Shown: positions 7,122-15,434 of the stretch, piece after piece
Numbering within the stretch: the first letter of the stretch is position 1
Layout: the number at the start of each line of letters is the position of its first letter
From: Acidobacteriaceae bacterium
GTDB taxonomy: Bacteria > Acidobacteriota > Terriglobia > Terriglobales > Acidobacteriaceae
DNA: 32,362 nucleotides
NCBI GenBank assembly: GCA_003134655.1
Contig: PLBY01000124.1
Span: forward strand, 1 to 32,362
Reading direction: 5' to 3'
The notes under the pieces: generated by a model
What the model saw: only the letters and a program-made list of their open reading frames with translations
What the model was told of the DNA's origin: nothing
The model's database searches: none
Position numbers and translations under genes: made by a program

Positions 7122-9716
7122 TCAGCGCAGGTTCTCCACGGTGTAAAGAACCGATGAGTACCTCGGAAACGGATACGCATAATATTTCAGATCAGGGGTT
7201 GCCACAAAAAGCTGATCGGCGCGGGATTCGGTGTCGAGGCGTTTCCACAATTGCCGGCGGCCGCTGGCCAAGTCAATAAGAGTGAGCACGAGTTCGCGGC
7301 CGGTTGTATCCGCAACAAGCAAGGACTTTCCGCCCTCAGTGAAACGAATAGGAAACTCCTCGTCAGACGCTGCTTTCAGCTTCACCGGTTGGCCTCCCCC
7401 CGCCGAGCAAAGGTAGACTCCGGCTCGCTCCTTGCGCAACGCAGCCATCTTTCCATCGGGTGAGAGGGCGGGATAAGAATCCCGAATATTCGCAATTAGC
7501 AGGATGGGCGGTCCACTCGCGATCAGCTGCCGGTAAGTGTTCCAGCCGCCCTGTTCGGTCTGGGCTTCATAAACGATTTGCCGGTTATCATCAGACCAGC
7601 GAACCCTGTTGAAGGCGATGAGTCCGGGCGTCGCAAGATCCCTGGGCTCACCCGGGCCGAGCGGCTGAAGCTGGAGCGGCCGCTTCGAACCGCTTTGATT
7701 CGAACCCAGAACTACCCACTTGCCGTCCGGCGAAATTGCCGGTGCTCCGACCCCTAATCGAACGGCAGGCGAACCATCGGTGGGACGGTAGTAAGACTGG
7801 TAGTCACGCGCGATTGCATAAAGCTCTCCAGACTCATAGAACGAGATCAACCGGCCATCTGTGGTGATCGCAGTCGGTTGGGTGTCGTCGTTCCACGAGT
7901 ACGGACGATCAGACTTGTCTCCCGGGAACAGACCTATAAGTTGCCGCCGCCAGGTTTCATGAGACAGAAGCACGAGGCCATCTTTCGAAATGTCGTACAG
8001 GCGGATCGACGGCGACGTCAGGACAACTCTCGGCTTGCCGCCAGGCCGAACCGCAAAGATTGTATCGGCCCACCCGCCAGTCTCGGTCGCGGCAAACCAC
8101 AACTCTTTTCCATCCGGACTCCACGCTAAGCCCTCCACGCTGGAGCTGTTAAAAAATACCGAGTGCTTCCCATTCATATCCAGCAGCTCAACCTTGCCGT
8201 CGTCGTTTCCGGCAATGGGGTGGTTTTCGAAAGCGATCATGCTGCCGTCCGGAGAAAACCGGGGATGCCCGAACCATCCTGCCCTTTGCTGGTAGATCAC
8301 ATGGCCGGGAGGAAACTCCAGCCGAGGGCCGTCGGGCGAGCTGACCGAGATGACCATGCGTTTGCCATCGGGATGCCAATCGGCTTGCGCCACGTGCTCG
8401 GCCAGCGTGCGCGGAGATCCTCCGGCCAGACTTACGGTCGCCAGTGTGCCGCCACAATTGAGAAAGAAATTTTCTTCGCAACCGAGAAAAATCGCCAACT
8501 CGTCAGAAGAAGAGATCGCCGCGACCTCCGCCGCAGGAATGCCCATCGACCGTGACTCCGGACTACCCACCCGCGCCACCGACATCTGCGCAGGCTCGCC
8601 TTCCCAGCGCCCGCTGAAAACGATAGTCTGACCATCGTGAGAGAAGCGCGCTCCTGAAAGCGTTCCCTCGCGGAAGGTCACACTTGTATATTGCGGAGCA
8701 GGTTTCTCGCGCTGCGCCACCAATATCGCTCCCACAGCCAGGAGCACCACCGCCACGGTAATGGCCCAAGGCAGAATTTTGAAGCGCGATTTGTCAATCT
8801 GCGCGGAATACTGCGCTGTCAGTTGGGGAAGATCTTCGGCAATCCATTCCAGGTCGAGCCTAACATCGTGAGCATTCTGAAAACGATCTTCGGGATTCTT
8901 GGCCAGGCACGAAATCACCACGCGCTCAAACGCCGCCGGCGTCAGCGGCTTGAGCGTTCTCATCGGCTCCGGATCCTTTTCCAGAATCGCGCTCGCCACG
9001 CTGATCTGGCTCTTGCCCTCGAAGGGCCGCTTGCTGGTGGCCATTTCATAAAGCACTGAGCCCAGCGCAAATAAATCCGACCGCGCATCTGCTTCCTTGC
9101 CCTCGATCTGCTCCGGCGCCATGTACTGGATCGTGCCAATCACCATTCCGGCACTGGTCAGCGGCGACAATGGCGTGGCCTCGCTCATCGTCTTCGCCGC
9201 AGACAATAATGGCGCGCTTGCCGACGAACCAAGCCCCGCAGCCGCGGGCTTTGCCAGCCCGAAGTCCATCAGCTTCGCACCGTTCTTGGTCAGCATGATA
9301 TTCGCCGGCTTCAAATCCCGATGAACGATCCCTGCTTTTTGCGCGGCTTCGAGCGCCTCGCAAACTTCAACCCCAATCTTCAGCGTTTCCTTCAGCGACA
9401 GCGGCCCCCTCCGCAGCCGCTCGGCCAGCGACTCACCTTCGAGACACTCCATTACGAGAAAGTCAATACCGTCCTGATGGCCAATATCATGCAGCGTGCA
9501 AATCCGCGGATGATTCAAGCAAGAAATGGCCCGAGCTTCCCGCTCAAACCGCTGCTTCAGATCCGGATTGGAAGAAAGATGGTGGGGCAGGACCTTGATC
9601 GCCACGGTCCGGTCGAGCCGTGTATCGCGGGCCCGATACACCTCCCCCATGCCACCCGCACCGAGAGCGGACTGGATCTCATAAGGGCCAAGTCTTTTGC
9701 CAGAGGTAAGGGACAT
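7122..9716 (-). CDS. Transmembrane Ser/Thr protein kinase with extracytoplasmic WD40/TolB-like propeller
   Basis: An 864-residue receptor-type Hanks kinase. The kinase domain (about residues 12-280) is complete: glycine loop GAGGMGEVY (19-27), ATP-anchoring K41, catalytic HRDLKPAN with D134, the metal-binding Asp of DFG (D151) and the 'GTIQYMAPEQIEG' activation segment. A single hydrophobic helix (about 316-335, ITVAVVLLAVGAILV) follows. The remaining 520 residues contain repeated 'SPDGK' blade motifs (for example SPDGSMIAF, SPDGKELWF, SPDGKWVVLG, SPDGKMAAL), as in WD40-like/PD40 propellers. This kinase-helix-propeller design is common in Acidobacteriota. The propeller is assumed to sense a periplasmic signal. 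The ATG at 9716 starts just before 'LGPYEIQ', the usual kinase-domain beginning. It has no strong ribosome binding site, and no substrate can be read from the neighbours. Confidence 0.93.
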   Translation of the reverse strand: MSLTSGKRLGPYEIQSALGAGGMGEVYRARDTRLDRTVAIKVLPHHLSSNPDLKQRFEREARAISCLNHPRICTLHDIGHQDGIDFLVMECLEGESLAERLRRGPLSLKETLKIGVEVCEALEAAQKAGIVHRDLKPANIMLTKNGAKLMDFGLAKPAAAGLGSSASAPLLSAAKTMSEATPLSPLTSAGMVIGTIQYMAPEQIEGKEADARSDLFALGSVLYEMATSKRPFEGKSQISVASAILEKDPEPMRTLKPLTPAAFERVVISCLAKNPEDRFQNAHDVRLDLEWIAEDLPQLTAQYSAQIDKSRFKILPWAITVAVVLLAVGAILVAQREKPAPQYTSVTFREGTLSGARFSHDGQTIVFSGRWEGEPAQMSVARVGSPESRSMGIPAAEVAAISSSDELAIFLGCEENFFLNCGGTLATVSLAGGSPRTLAEHVAQADWHPDGKRMVISVSSPDGPRLEFPPGHVIYQQRAGWFGHPRFSPDGSMIAFENHPIAGNDDGKVELLDMNGKHSVFFNSSSVEGLAWSPDGKELWFAATETGGWADTIFAVRPGGKPRVVLTSPSIRLYDISKDGLVLLSHETWRRQLIGLFPGDKSDRPYSWNDDTQPTAITTDGRLISFYESGELYAIARDYQSYYRPTDGSPAVRLGVGAPAISPDGKWVVLGSNQSGSKRPLQLQPLGPGEPRDLATPGLIAFNRVRWSDDNRQIVYEAQTEQGGWNTYRQLIASGPPILLIANIRDSYPALSPDGKMAALRKERAGVYLCSAGGGQPVKLKAASDEEFPIRFTEGGKSLLVADTTGRELVLTLIDLASGRRQLWKRLDTESRADQLFVATPDLKYYAYPFPRYSSVLYTVENLR

Positions 9717-9775
9717 GCGTGCGCGTAATTATAGCCTGTAGAGCAGGGCAGCAGAGGGATGCAACGATTGTCGCT

Positions 9776-9858
9776 GGTTTGTCGGCTAACCGGACACTAT
9801 CCAGAAACGGACTTCGGGGAAGTCAGCGACCGCGGTTCCGAGCGGTTTGTCGACAAAC
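9776..9858 (-). promoter_or_regulatory. Perfect 14-bp palindrome and 9-bp direct repeat upstream of the kinase gene
   Basis: GTTTGTCGACAAAC at 9845-9858 is a perfect 14-bp palindrome. The 9-mer GGTTTGTCG occurs at 9776-9784 and again at 9844-9852, overlapping the palindrome. Both copies lie 60-140 bp upstream of the kinase start, where a dimeric regulator could bind. No regulator is identified. Confidence 0.3.
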
Positions 9859-9950
9859 AGGAAGTTATTTGCCCCTGAACAGCACTGCGAAAACCCAATC
9901 ACTCGATGTTGTTCCAAGCTCATTTCCCAGCTGCCACGTAGGGCACCGAT

Positions 9951-10403
9951 TTACTCATCCAACTGACGAAACATCATGCGGAACTTGGCGCGCAGAAACC
10001 GCAGAGTTCTTTGTGGCATGAGCCGCTTAAGTCGCCACAGGCGTCGATCTTCTCCGGGTAGAAAGAAGTAGAGATCACCCCGTCGGGCCGCCCTAAGGAT
10101 TCCCGATACCGCGATGCCCGCACATTGCACTAGCCGCTGAGGAACTACGCCGTCGAGACCCGCTCGCGCCTGAGCCCAAGTTCCGGCATCGCTGACATCG
10201 CCCGTGATCGCGTAGATACCGTGGTCGCCCCCTCCGAGGTCCTGGTGGGCCTTGGCCGGACCGGACGCGTCCGAGTCAATCAACATAAGATTGCAGTCTC
10301 GCCCTAGCTCCTTAGAGATCGCGGATCCCCAGCCCGAAGCCGCACCAGTGACTACAGCCCAACCTGCTGGAAGAGCGTCGGGTCTTCTGTGAAAGAGGCC
10401 GGT
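9951..10403 (-). pseudogene. Short-chain dehydrogenase/reductase remnant with internal deletion
   Basis: Reading leftward from a stop codon at 10404-10406, the frame encodes the start of an SDR Rossmann fold: 'GWAVVTGAASGWGSAI' (TGxxxGxG cofactor motif), 'LMLIDSD', 'GDVSD' and 'CAGIAVSG'. It then jumps, near 10100, to what looks like an SDR C-terminus: 'ILRAARRGDLYFF' and 'WRLKRLMP'. The roughly 130 residues normally between, including the catalytic Ser and YxxxK, are absent. No ATG, GTG or TTG start precedes the Rossmann motif; the only ATG is at 10286, inside the fold. The product could not be an active SDR. It lies 10 bp beyond the stop of the hydrolase gene, as though it was once the last gene of that leftward operon. 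Confidence 0.75.
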
Positions 10404-10413
10404 TCAGAACAAA

Positions 10414-11370
10414 TCAATTTGATGGCGGCAGGGCCGCTTTAAGAAATCCGGTCACGGCCCTCACCGACTCCGCGTGAGAGTACGGGTCGTAACCTAACGT
10501 TGCTCCATGAGTTACACAAGCATCCGTCGAGCTGAACGGTTGACCTGTATCCAGATTGATGATGACGCCTCCCGGCCGCTCTTCCCGACGGCAACGATTC
10601 GGGAGTTCAGCATCGGGCATGAACCGTACCGGCTGATAGAGAGGATTGTCAAAAGCATGGCGTGCTCCGGGGTACTCGTTGAGTACCACGTCTTTTCCTG
10701 CACGACGCAATCGTTCCACATACTGCCGACATCCATCAATGGGCACATAGTCGTCGTTCAGGCCGTGAAAGAGCCGAATGGGTTTGTTGCTGACATGCTC
10801 ATCATCGATATACGGCGTGTCGCACCGAGCATAAAAGGGGATGTAGGCGGCGAACTCGACACTCGTCGGGCCGTATACGCGCTGGAAGCGCCTCATACTT
10901 GAATAGAGGGCGACAAAGCCTCCTTTTGAGAATCCCATCACAGCAATCCCGGAGGCGGCGATTTGCGCGTGCTTCGACAGCAGTTCCAGAGCCCGATAGG
11001 CGTCCACGATCATCGCCAGGTGTCCAAGCTGTGACTGATCCGTGATTGTCTGAACAATGCCTCGACCTGTAAAGCAGTCCATGAGGAAGGTGGCCACTCC
11101 GATCTGGTTCAATTCTTGAGACCACTGGACCTCTCCGGCTCCCGCGCCGGCCGAACCATGGACGAGCACCACCGCTGGAAATCGGCCTGATCCAGGAGGT
11201 AGCCGCAGTTCTCCTCCGATCCGCGCCGGTTTGCCTTCCTTCGTGCCGGTCAGAAATTGCCTATCTGTTAGGGTCAGCGTATCAAGCGAATGGATTTCAA
11301 TTCTCGCGGTGTTCACAGTCTGGGTCGTGCAAGACTCATCAAAAGGGTGCAGCAGAACGGAACCAGCCAC
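10414..11370 (-). CDS. Dienelactone-hydrolase-like alpha/beta hydrolase
   Basis: An alpha/beta hydrolase of 318 residues counted from GTG at 11370. 'FPAVVLVHGSAGAG' supplies the oxyanion-hole strand, and the nucleophile elbow is G-F-S148-K-G-G. The acid is probably the Asp in 'HGLNDDYVP' and the base the His in 'GARHAFDN'. Dienelactone hydrolases proper use Cys at the elbow, so this is a Ser-type relative whose substrate cannot be predicted. No signal peptide is evident. It starts 13 bp after the nucleotide-sugar dehydrogenase stop on the same strand, so the two are probably co-transcribed. An internal GTG at 11316 is an alternative start. The GTG at 11370 adds a poorly conserved-looking 18-residue leader. 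Confidence 0.75.
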   Translation of the reverse strand: MAGSVLLHPFDESCTTQTVNTARIEIHSLDTLTLTDRQFLTGTKEGKPARIGGELRLPPGSGRFPAVVLVHGSAGAGAGEVQWSQELNQIGVATFLMDCFTGRGIVQTITDQSQLGHLAMIVDAYRALELLSKHAQIAASGIAVMGFSKGGFVALYSSMRRFQRVYGPTSVEFAAYIPFYARCDTPYIDDEHVSNKPIRLFHGLNDDYVPIDGCRQYVERLRRAGKDVVLNEYPGARHAFDNPLYQPVRFMPDAELPNRCRREERPGGVIINLDTGQPFSSTDACVTHGATLGYDPYSHAESVRAVTGFLKAALPPSN

Positions 11371-11383
11371 TCGATCATTCTAA

Positions 11384-12742
11384 TCAGCAGCGCACAACCT
11401 TGGGGCTCTCAATCCCTTTCGTGGCATTCCGAGTGTCGACTACTAATTGGGCTTCGCTAACGATGCGGCGATAGTCGTAGTCAGAATGGTCGGTCACGAT
11501 GACGACGCAATCGTATTGGCCCAGATTTTCCAATTCTGCTCGCTTCATCTGTAGGTCGTATTTGCGCCCCTTGCCGATGAAGGGAAAGTAAGGATCGTGG
11601 TAGCTGACCTGGGCTCCGTCTTTCTGCAGGAGTTCGATGATGGTGAGCGCAGGCGACTCGCGCAGATCGTCGATGTCTTTCTTATAGGCTACGCCCAGGA
11701 TCAGAACTCGGGCGCCATTCACCGACTTCTTGTGGCGATTGAGAGCGTGGCTCACCGAGGAGAGAACGTGGTAAGGCATGTTGTTGTTGATCTCTCCGGC
11801 AAGCTCAATGAAGCGGGTGCGGAAATCAAACTCTTTGGCCTTCCACGAGAGATAGAAGGGGTCAATGGGAATGCAATGCCCGCCCAGGCCGGGACCGGGA
11901 TAAAAGGGATGAAAGCCGAAAGGCTTGGTGGAAGCGGCCGAGATCACCTCCCAGATGTCGATGTCCATGCGCAGGCACAACAGCTTGAGTTCATTGACCA
12001 GGGCGATGTTGACGCAGCGATAAATGTTCTCCAGCAGTTTGGTCATTTCAGCGGCGGCGGGCGAGGAGACGGGAACAGTGCGATGGAAGATCGAACCGTA
12101 AAGAGCTCCGGCAATCTCCGAGGCTTGAGCGTTGACTCCTCCCACCACTTTTGGGATGTCACGGCGCGCTACAGTAGTGTTGCCGGGATCCTCGCGTTCT
12201 GGGGAAAAAGCCACAAAGAATTCCTTCTGAGCGTCGGAAGCAGCGCGAGCGGCCTTCAGTCCCAGCTTGTTCTCTTTTTCGAGGATCGGCACCATCACTT
12301 CTTCCGTAGTGCCCGGGTAGGTTGTACTCTCGAGAACCACCAGCTGCCCGGGCTGCAGGTGGGGCGCGATAGCGTGTGTGGTATCGGTGATGAAGCTGAG
12401 GTCGGGTTCGTGGTATTCGTTCAGCGGCGTGGGAACGCAGATGATAATCGCGTCCATATCCTCGATACGGGCATAGTCGCCTGTGGCTGAAAAGCCCTGC
12501 GCGTTGGCCGCCTTAATTTCGTCCGCGCCGATGCGGTAGATATAGGATCCTCCCTGCGCGAGAGTATCGACCTTGCGCTTGTCGATGTCGAAGCCGGTCA
12601 CAACGAACTTTTGCTCCGTGAACAACAGAGCCAGCGGCAGCCCCACGTAACCCAGGCCAATAATTCCAATCCGCGCCTGGCGCTGTTTGATTTTATTTAT
12701 TGTTGAATCGACTGTGCGATTTGCGGCAGAGTGATCGGTCAT
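11384..12742 (-). CDS. UDP-N-acetyl-sugar 6-dehydrogenase (WbpA/WecC/TviB family)
   Basis: A 452-residue nucleotide-sugar dehydrogenase that oxidises the C6 hydroxyl of a UDP-hexose to the uronic acid with two NAD+, making a precursor for surface polysaccharide. The N-terminal Rossmann fold has 'IGIIGLGYVGLPLA' (GxGxxG). 'ESTTYPGTTEE' and 'FSPEREDPGN' are the conserved central motifs. The catalytic cysteine is C290 in 'GLGGHCIPIDP', and 'ILGVAYKKDIDDLRESPAL' marks the C-terminal UDP-binding domain. The motif set resembles WbpA/TviB/WecC (UDP-GlcNAc or UDP-ManNAc) more than UDP-glucose dehydrogenase; the exact sugar is inference. ATG at 12742 is followed by a 20-residue leader before the fold. 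It is divergent from the aldehyde dehydrogenase, and the 222 bp between them (12743-12964) should hold both promoters. Confidence 0.92.
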   Translation of the reverse strand: MTDHSAANRTVDSTINKIKQRQARIGIIGLGYVGLPLALLFTEQKFVVTGFDIDKRKVDTLAQGGSYIYRIGADEIKAANAQGFSATGDYARIEDMDAIIICVPTPLNEYHEPDLSFITDTTHAIAPHLQPGQLVVLESTTYPGTTEEVMVPILEKENKLGLKAARAASDAQKEFFVAFSPEREDPGNTTVARRDIPKVVGGVNAQASEIAGALYGSIFHRTVPVSSPAAAEMTKLLENIYRCVNIALVNELKLLCLRMDIDIWEVISAASTKPFGFHPFYPGPGLGGHCIPIDPFYLSWKAKEFDFRTRFIELAGEINNNMPYHVLSSVSHALNRHKKSVNGARVLILGVAYKKDIDDLRESPALTIIELLQKDGAQVSYHDPYFPFIGKGRKYDLQMKRAELENLGQYDCVVIVTDHSDYDYRRIVSEAQLVVDTRNATKGIESPKVVRC

Positions 12743-12964
12743 GGCTTTGTGAATGAGAACTCTCAGTGAGGGACACTTTGGATTCTAGCACGCAGTTACA
12801 GGACGACCAGAGCCTGCAGGTCGCCCATCACGCGCGAACCGTGGGAGGTTATCCACTTCAAACTGTGCAGAGGTAGTCTTGCTTACGATCGGCTGGAATG
12901 AGATTGGGAATTACAGTTCCATATCGCAGGTGTGACTCTTCCGGCCTGTTGGTAAACTGGACGG

Positions 12965-14398
12965 ATGAAGGATTGTCGCCAGTTCTACATTGATGGGCAG
13001 TGGGTCGATCCCGCCAAAGCACACGATTTCACAGTCATCAACCCTGCCAATGAAGAACCCATTGCGACGATCTCGCTCGCCAGCAGCACCGATGTGGATC
13101 GCGCCGTGGCCGCCGCCAAACGCGCTTTCGAGTCCTATTCGGAAACAAGCCGCGATGAACGCTTGGCGCTTCTGCGCCGGGTTCTAGCCGTTTACCAATC
13201 CAAGATGGACCAGATGGCCGAGACCATTTCGCAAGAGATGGGCGCTCCCATCTCACTTTCGCGAAAGGCTCAGGCCCCCGCCGGACTCGGACACTTGGCC
13301 GAAATCGTGAAGGTGCTGGAGCACTTCCAGTTCGAAGAACTCAAGGGTTCGACCCTCATGCGAAAGGAACCCATTGGGGTGTGCTGCCTTATCACACCCT
13401 GGAACTGGCCTATGAACCAGATCGTAACCAAGGTGGCGCCGGCACTAGCTGCAGGTTGCACCATGGTTCTCAAGCCCAGCGAAATGGCCCCGCTTTCCGC
13501 TTATTTATTCGCTCAAATTCTCCATGAAGCTGCCGTCCCGCCCGGTGTTTTCAATCTGGTGAACGGCGACGGGCCCACGGTTGGCGCTGCGATTGCTTCG
13601 CATCCTGATGTGGCGATGGTCTCGTTCACGGGATCCACCCGGGCTGGTGTCGCGGTTGCCATGGCTGCGGCCCCAACTGTGAAGCGGGTGACGCAGGAAC
13701 TGGGCGGAAAATCGGCCAACATTCTTCTGGATGATGCCGACTTCGAGAAAGCAGTCCCACAGGGCGTGCAGGAGTGCTTCCGCAACGCCGGCCAGTCCTG
13801 CAACGCGCCGACCCGCATGCTGGTTCCACGATCCAAGATGGTTGAGGTCGTAGCAGCGGCCAGGCTGTCGGCCGAGGCCACCAAAGTCGGCGATCCGTTC
13901 ACAGATGGAATCAGCATCGGACCGCTGGCAAACAAGCCCCAATTCGAGAAGGTACAGCGCTTGATTAAGGTTGGTATCGAGGAAGGCGCAACGTTGGTTG
14001 CTGGCGGGCCCGGACGACCGGATGGCTTCACAAAAGGCTACTTCGTCAAGCCCACTGTGTTCGCGGATGTCCGGAATGACATGACCATCGCGCGCGAGGA
14101 GATTTTCGGACCCGTTCTATGCATCATCCCGTATGAAGATGAAGACGACGCTGTCCGAATTGCGAACGATACTCCCTATGGATTGTCCGGGTTTGTGACC
14201 TCTGGAAATCTGGAGCGGGCAGGCCGGGCCGCCAGGCGCATTCGCTCCGGCAACGTTCATATTAATGGCGCGCGGGTCGACTTCGGAGGCTGTTTTGGAG
14301 GCTTCAAACAGTCGGGCAACGGCAGAGAATGGGGGGAGGCTGGGCTCGAAGAATTCCTCGAACTGAAAGCGGTCTTCGGTTACGCACCGGCGAAATAA
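12965..14398 (+). CDS. NAD(P)-dependent aldehyde dehydrogenase
   Basis: A 477-residue aldehyde dehydrogenase of normal family length. It has every key motif: 'PWNWPMNQ' (the oxyanion Asn), 'KPSEMAPLSA' (cofactor), 'FTGSTRAG', the general base E245 in 'QELGGKSA', the catalytic C279 in 'NAGQSCNAPTR', and 'EEIFGPVL' near the end. It oxidises an aldehyde to its acid in the cytoplasm. The substrate is not predictable from the sequence, and neighbours do not form an obvious pathway. It is a single gene divergent from the UDP-sugar dehydrogenase. Its last 95 bases are overlapped antisense by the next gene's 3' end. ATG at 12965 begins directly before the 'FYIDGQWV' motif that opens most family members. 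Confidence 0.94.
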   Translation: MKDCRQFYIDGQWVDPAKAHDFTVINPANEEPIATISLASSTDVDRAVAAAKRAFESYSETSRDERLALLRRVLAVYQSKMDQMAETISQEMGAPISLSRKAQAPAGLGHLAEIVKVLEHFQFEELKGSTLMRKEPIGVCCLITPWNWPMNQIVTKVAPALAAGCTMVLKPSEMAPLSAYLFAQILHEAAVPPGVFNLVNGDGPTVGAAIASHPDVAMVSFTGSTRAGVAVAMAAAPTVKRVTQELGGKSANILLDDADFEKAVPQGVQECFRNAGQSCNAPTRMLVPRSKMVEVVAAARLSAEATKVGDPFTDGISIGPLANKPQFEKVQRLIKVGIEEGATLVAGGPGRPDGFTKGYFVKPTVFADVRNDMTIAREEIFGPVLCIIPYEDEDDAVRIANDTPYGLSGFVTSGNLERAGRAARRIRSGNVHINGARVDFGGCFGGFKQSGNGREWGEAGLEEFLELKAVFGYAPAK

Positions 14399-15227
14399 AG
14401 ACGTCCGCTCGTCCATGGCCTCTCCGCTGCTCTCCATTGCGACGAGCTCTAATCACGTTGTCCGGACCGGTCACCAGTGCTGGTCTGATCCAGCGGTGGG
14501 TTCGTTTCGCAAAACTGAACCGCCGCGTCGCTCGAGAATGAAGCAGGCTGGCTGTCGCTTGCATTGCAAGGTCGCGGGTTCCGATGGGGCGCCCGGGCGC
14601 CAGGGTGGAACCGCTGCCGACACGGTGCGACAAGTCCCACGGTCCCTCTCGTCCGTCCGTCCATCCGTTCTCCAAAGCGTTGACGTTGACATCGACATTG
14701 ATCGGCGCTGGAACGGCTTCCCCGTTGCGGCGACGCTGTAAGCGTTCGAGTTCATTCATGGCTTGCAGTAATTGACGGTGAATTGTGTTCGCGTATCGTC
14801 CCATGCGATCGGCGACGATAATGAATTCATGGCGCGAGCGCGCGAATTCCGCCTCGTAGCCATAGGCAATGTGCAGGCGCCAGTACGCCATCGCAATCTT
14901 TTCTACGAGAATCTCTTCCAGTGCGTTCCCCGGATTCAGGTCGCGCTGTAAATTCTCGAGCAATAGCATATAGGTCTGCCCATCGTTATCGTTCAATACA
15001 ACCAAGCGCTGTGACAGCACTCCATGCTTGACGGCGTTCCAACGGCTGCAGGATTTCCCTTCCTCCGTTTTCGGTCCTTTCGACTTTTGTCCGTTTCGGC
15101 GATTCGCAGCCAGTTTCGCCGGCGAAATCGGTTTGCGCACGGCGGGTGCGGGTGTGCTCGCTGGCTGTTCTTCTTCGCCGAACGGTGCGCTGCCATTCGT
15201 TCGAGTGTGTTTTTCGTCGTGATTCAT
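14304..15227 (-). CDS. Conserved hypothetical protein with AANRRNxxKSxGPKTxEGK motif
   Basis: A protein of 307 residues if read to the stop at 14304. The recognisable part is residues 1-170. It has a charged leader, the basic motif 'KLAANRRNGQKSKGPKTEEG' with 'SRWNAVKHGVLS', then an amphipathic helical region with 'DLNPGNALEEILVEKIAMAYWRL' and 'NELERLQRRRNGEAVPAPI'. This motif set recurs in Acidobacteriota and Planctomycetota proteins of unknown function; the basic segment could bind nucleic acid (inference). The last 110 residues are Arg-rich and low in recognisable structure, and the end runs antisense into the aldehyde dehydrogenase. The true C-terminus may therefore once have been shorter and extended by a lost stop or a frameshift. 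ATG at 15227 fits the conserved start. Confidence 0.6.
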   Translation of the reverse strand: MNHDEKHTRTNGSAPFGEEEQPASTPAPAVRKPISPAKLAANRRNGQKSKGPKTEEGKSCSRWNAVKHGVLSQRLVVLNDNDGQTYMLLLENLQRDLNPGNALEEILVEKIAMAYWRLHIAYGYEAEFARSRHEFIIVADRMGRYANTIHRQLLQAMNELERLQRRRNGEAVPAPINVDVNVNALENGWTDGREGPWDLSHRVGSGSTLAPGRPIGTRDLAMQATASLLHSRATRRFSFAKRTHRWIRPALVTGPDNVIRARRNGEQRRGHGRADVFISPVRNRRPLSVRGILRAQPPPILCRCPTV

Positions 15228-15434
15228 AGGATGTCCTCATTTCGGCTCGCCGGCGGAAGCCCGATCTCAGGTTGTCCGGAGCGAAGTCTTCTATAGATAG
15301 AGGCTGGCAGCGGTCGAATTTCGTTCATTGTCGAGATTTCTCTTTGCGGTGGGTCGCCGGCAGTGGTGGAGTTGCGGTACCGGCGTGGGCGGACCGACAG
15401 GACGTAAGGGACCGTCTCAGGTGCGCAGGTATCC

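Noticed and set aside
6895..7146. Small open frames on both strands in the gap before the kinase gene
   Set aside because: They overlap each other antisense, show no family signal, and the rightward one runs into the end of the kinase gene.
11597..12490. Rightward open frame (297 codons) opposite the UDP-sugar dehydrogenase
   Set aside because: Lies fully within a gene whose catalytic motifs are complete; no family signature and no ribosome binding site.
14560..14620. GC-rich palindromic stretch GGCGCCCGGGCGCC as a possible attachment or recombination site
   Set aside because: It lies inside the coding frame of the hypothetical protein, is a simple GC-rich palindrome, and no integrase or repeat partner is present.
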